Part shown: positions 6,407 through 7,796 of the stretch, piece by piece | How the letters are laid out: each line of letters opens with the position of its first letter | Position numbering within the stretch: the stretch's first letter is position 1 | Source: Armatimonadota bacterium | GTDB lineage: Bacteria; Armatimonadota; SYMT01 | DNA: 7,796 bases | Assembly: GCA_020696885.1 (NCBI GenBank) | Contig: JAJFMS010000123.1 | Span: 1 to 7,796, forward strand | Direction of reading: 5' to 3' | Made by a program: the position numbers and the translations under genes | The notes under the pieces: generated by a model | The model's database searches: none | What the model saw: only the letters and a program-made list of their open reading frames with translations | Told to the model about the DNA's origin: nothing

Positions 6407-6499
6407 CCGGATCGAACGCACCACTAAGGGTGCTGCCTACGGCGTACTCCCTTTGTTAGCAAGCCGTAGGCAGCCGCCTCGTGCGGCGTTCGATCTCGG
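6407..6499. repeat. Large nested inverted repeat, candidate structured RNA or small mobile repeat
   Basis: The inner arms GCTGCCTACGGC (6432-6443) and GCCGTAGGCAGC (6463-6474) match perfectly over 12 bp around a 19-base loop. The outer arms GATCGAACGC (6410-6419) and GCGTTCGATC (6486-6495) match perfectly over 10 bp, and CCG/CGG extends them to 6407 and 6499 with one bulged T. The two helices are separated by a nearly symmetric internal loop (12 and 11 bases). This makes one about 93-base rod-like fold, with the same potential on either strand. No encoded protein and no known family was recognised. Confidence 0.55.
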
Positions 6500-6557
6500 C
6501 GAACTACTTCGGGAGCGGCGCATCCCGTTCTCGATTACAGGTGCGAGGATCGAACGC
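6409..6557. repeat. Three copies of GATCGAACGC
   Basis: The 10-mer occurs on the + strand at 6410-6419 and 6548-6557 (GGATCGAACGC, 11 bases identical, at 6409-6419 and 6547-6557) and on the minus strand at 6486-6495. The first and second copies are the outer arms of the nested hairpin; the third lies 52 bases further on. It resembles a tRNA T-loop word (GTTCGATC on the other strand), but no matching acceptor, D or anticodon arms were found. Confidence 0.5.
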
Positions 6558-6689
6558 GCCGTCCACTCCAGAGTGTTCCCGGCGAACTTCCCCTGGTTGA
6601 CCCGTTAGCCAGAGATCCACGGCCGCAGTGCAGGCCTCTTCCGCAGGGCTGTCCAATCCTTCTGGGGCAGCGCTGAGATTGCGTCTGCC

Positions 6690-6696
6690 GGAGGAG
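6690..6696 (+). promoter_or_regulatory. Shine-Dalgarno site of the sulfatase gene
   Basis: GGAGGAG with the end of GGAGG eight bases before the ATG at 6703; good spacing, and it supports the start that gives a complete lipoprotein signal peptide. Confidence 0.8.
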
Positions 6697-6702
6697 AGTT
6701 CC

Positions 6703-7796
6703 ATGCACCTGCTGCGTCGTCTCGGACTGCTGCTGGCCCTGCTCTTCGTGGGGGCGTCGTGCTCCCGGCCCTCCACGGCCGGGAACCCGCGCCCCAATCG
6801 TCCCAACGTGCTCTGGATCCTGGGCGACGATCTCGGCCCGGACCTCGCGTGCTACGGCAATAACGCGGTGCGCACGCCGAACCTGGACCGCCTGGCCGCT
6901 TCCGGCGTCCGGTTCACGCGCGCCTTCACCACGGCGCCGGTCTGCTCTCCCAGCCGGTCCGCATGGAATACCGGGATGTACCAGATCGCCATCGACGCGC
7001 AGAACCACCGCAGCCACCGCGGGGACGGGTTCCGGCTGCCGGATGGCGTGAAGCTGGTGAGCCACCGCTTCCACGAGGCTGGCTACTTCACCGCGAACGT
7101 CACCACTGCCGCGCCCGGCGTACGCGCCTCCGGCAAGACCGACTTCAACTTCACGGTCGAGAAGCCGTTCGACGGCACCGACTGGAGCCAGCGCGCGCCC
7201 GGCCAGCCGTTTTACGCCCAGGTGAACTTCATGGAGCCCCACCGGGGACCCGCCTGGCCGCAGGCGCGAAAGCAGCCTGAGCTCGTCGATCCCGCAAAGG
7301 TCAAGCTGCCTCCTTACTACCCAGACGACGGCCCCACCCGTGACGACTACGCCAACTACCTCGACGCGGTGCATCTGCTGGATACGAAGGTCGGCGCGGT
7401 GCTCAAGCGGCTGGACGATGAAGGGCTGGCCGACAACACCCTGGTCTTCTTCTTTGGCGACAACGGCCGCTGCCACGTGCGGGATAAGCAGTGGCTGTAC
7501 GAGGGCGGGCTGCACGTGCCGCTCATCGTGCGTTGGCCACGCGGCCCGTGGAAGCCGGGCACGGTCGAGAACGGCATGGTCAGCGCCATCGACATCTCCG
7601 CCACGTCCCTGGCGCTGGCCGGGATCAAGCGTCCGGCCGGCCTGGATGGGCAGCCGTTCCTTGGCCGGGCGGCGAAGACCCGGAAGGAGATCTTCGGCGC
7701 TCGCGACCGCTGCGACGAAACCGTGGATCGCATCCGGAGCGTGCGCACCGAGCGATACAAGCTCATCCGCAACTACTACCCGGACCGACCCTACAC
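6703..7796 (+). CDS. S1-family sulfatase lipoprotein, heparan N-sulfatase-like, 3' end outside window
   Basis: An exported enzyme that hydrolyses sulfate esters or N-sulfates on glycans, using a formylglycine made from cysteine. 364 codons plus two bases are present with no stop, so the gene runs off the right edge. Residues 1-20 are a lipoprotein signal: RR, then a leucine-rich core and GAS-Cys20. GDDLGPD (41-47) carries metal-binding Asp42/Asp43; CSPSR (81-85) is the sulfatase signature with Cys81 as formylglycine site and Arg85; Gly144-Lys145 matches the active-site lysine region; MEPHRGP (177-183) gives His180; GDNG (252-255) gives metal ligands Asp253/Asn254. The EPHR motif, the LPPYYPDDGPTRDDYANYL stretch and the following long helix closely resemble N-sulfoglucosamine sulfohydrolase (human SGSH), so this subgroup is likely, though the natural substrate may differ. 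All catalytic residues seen are intact. An anaerobic-type or formylglycine-generating enzyme must act elsewhere in the genome. A good Shine-Dalgarno site supports the start. Confidence 0.93.
   Translation, partial: MHLLRRLGLLLALLFVGASCSRPSTAGNPRPNRPNVLWILGDDLGPDLACYGNNAVRTPNLDRLAASGVRFTRAFTTAPVCSPSRSAWNTGMYQIAIDAQNHRSHRGDGFRLPDGVKLVSHRFHEAGYFTANVTTAAPGVRASGKTDFNFTVEKPFDGTDWSQRAPGQPFYAQVNFMEPHRGPAWPQARKQPELVDPAKVKLPPYYPDDGPTRDDYANYLDAVHLLDTKVGAVLKRLDDEGLADNTLVFFFGDNGRCHVRDKQWLYEGGLHVPLIVRWPRGPWKPGTVENGMVSAIDISATSLALAGIKRPAGLDGQPFLGRAAKTRKEIFGARDRCDETVDRIRSVRTERYKLIRNYYPDRPY

Larger units (their letters stand above)
6201..6702. other. 502-base hairpin-rich spacer with no credible gene
   Basis: Between the pilin-like stop and the sulfatase start I see no reading frame with a plausible start, ribosome site and protein-like composition; the minus-strand frames that cross it are shadows. 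What it holds is a run of inverted repeats: 6230-6267, 6293-6319, 6368-6397 and a large nested one at about 6407-6499, plus three copies of GATCGAACGC. No tRNA or known riboswitch was recognised. The last 150 bases before the sulfatase look featureless apart from its Shine-Dalgarno site, and no clear promoter was found (TTGACC at 6597-6602 lacks a partner -10). Confidence 0.6.

Noticed and set aside
6407..6499. Insertion sequence ends
   Set aside because: No transposase frame or clear flanking target-site duplication could be found, so it is listed only as an inverted repeat.
6480..6560. tRNA-like T-loop word (GTTCGATC on the minus strand)
   Set aside because: No 7-bp acceptor stem, D arm or anticodon arm could be placed around any of the three copies, and T-stem pairing was incomplete.
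6597..6625. TTGACC as a -35 box for the sulfatase
   Set aside because: At 16-18 base spacing the partner sequence is GC-rich (CGGCCG) and does not resemble a -10 box.
6201..6702. CRISPR array
   Set aside because: The repeated words are 10-11 bases, in mixed orientation and irregularly spaced; there are no regular spacers or cas genes.
6535..7515. 326-residue minus-strand open frame across the sulfatase
   Set aside because: It lies antisense to a well-supported sulfatase with all active-site motifs, and has no recognisable domain.

Overview
The window is GC-rich chromosomal DNA, most likely from an Armatimonadota bacterium or a close relative in the planctomycete-like, sulfatase-rich soil/biofilm lineages. 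The main clues are a prepilin-like DUF1559 protein whose N-terminus runs into [13 protein letters not shown], a variant I associate with Armatimonadota; the tail of a DUF1501 protein; a heparan-N-sulfatase-like lipoprotein; and a very large AsmA/TamB-like envelope protein, which implies a diderm cell. The taxonomic call is inference, since no rRNA or marker gene is present.

Layout: (1) 1-202, the C-terminal end of a DUF1501 protein, closed by a textbook intrinsic terminator (227-258). (2) 203-653, a noncoding stretch with a second small hairpin, a C-rich low-complexity tract (about 301-400), several inverted repeats, a possible promoter (464-491), and a second terminator-like hairpin with a T-run (600-636) that ends only 17 bases before the next start codon. 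(3) 654-5192, one 1512-residue single-span membrane-anchored AsmA/TamB-like protein built of repeated beta-rich modules; two adjacent modules align without gaps over 104 residues. (4) 5193-5489, a G-rich direct-repeat tract just after the stop, then a more AT-rich region with a perfect 10-bp palindrome. (5) 5490-6200, a DUF1559 type-IV-pilin-like secreted protein. (6) 6201-6702, 502 bases with no credible gene but a series of strong inverted repeats and three copies of a 10-mer. (7) 6703 to the right edge, an S1-family sulfatase lipoprotein related to N-sulfoglucosamine sulfohydrolases, cut off by the window.

All four genes lie on the + strand but are separated by about 300-500 bases with hairpins between them, so each looks like its own transcription unit rather than part of an operon. 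What they share is the cell envelope: an outer-membrane lipid-transport or assembly-type protein, a pilin-like surface or secreted protein, and an exported glycan sulfatase. The DUF1501 family is also often exported.

I saw no CRISPR array, tRNA, rRNA, insertion sequence or clear defence system. The most unusual material is noncoding: the structured leader ahead of the AsmA/TamB-like gene, the hairpin-rich spacer ahead of the sulfatase, and the C-rich/G-rich tracts on either side of the large gene. These are candidates from reading by eye, not proven elements.
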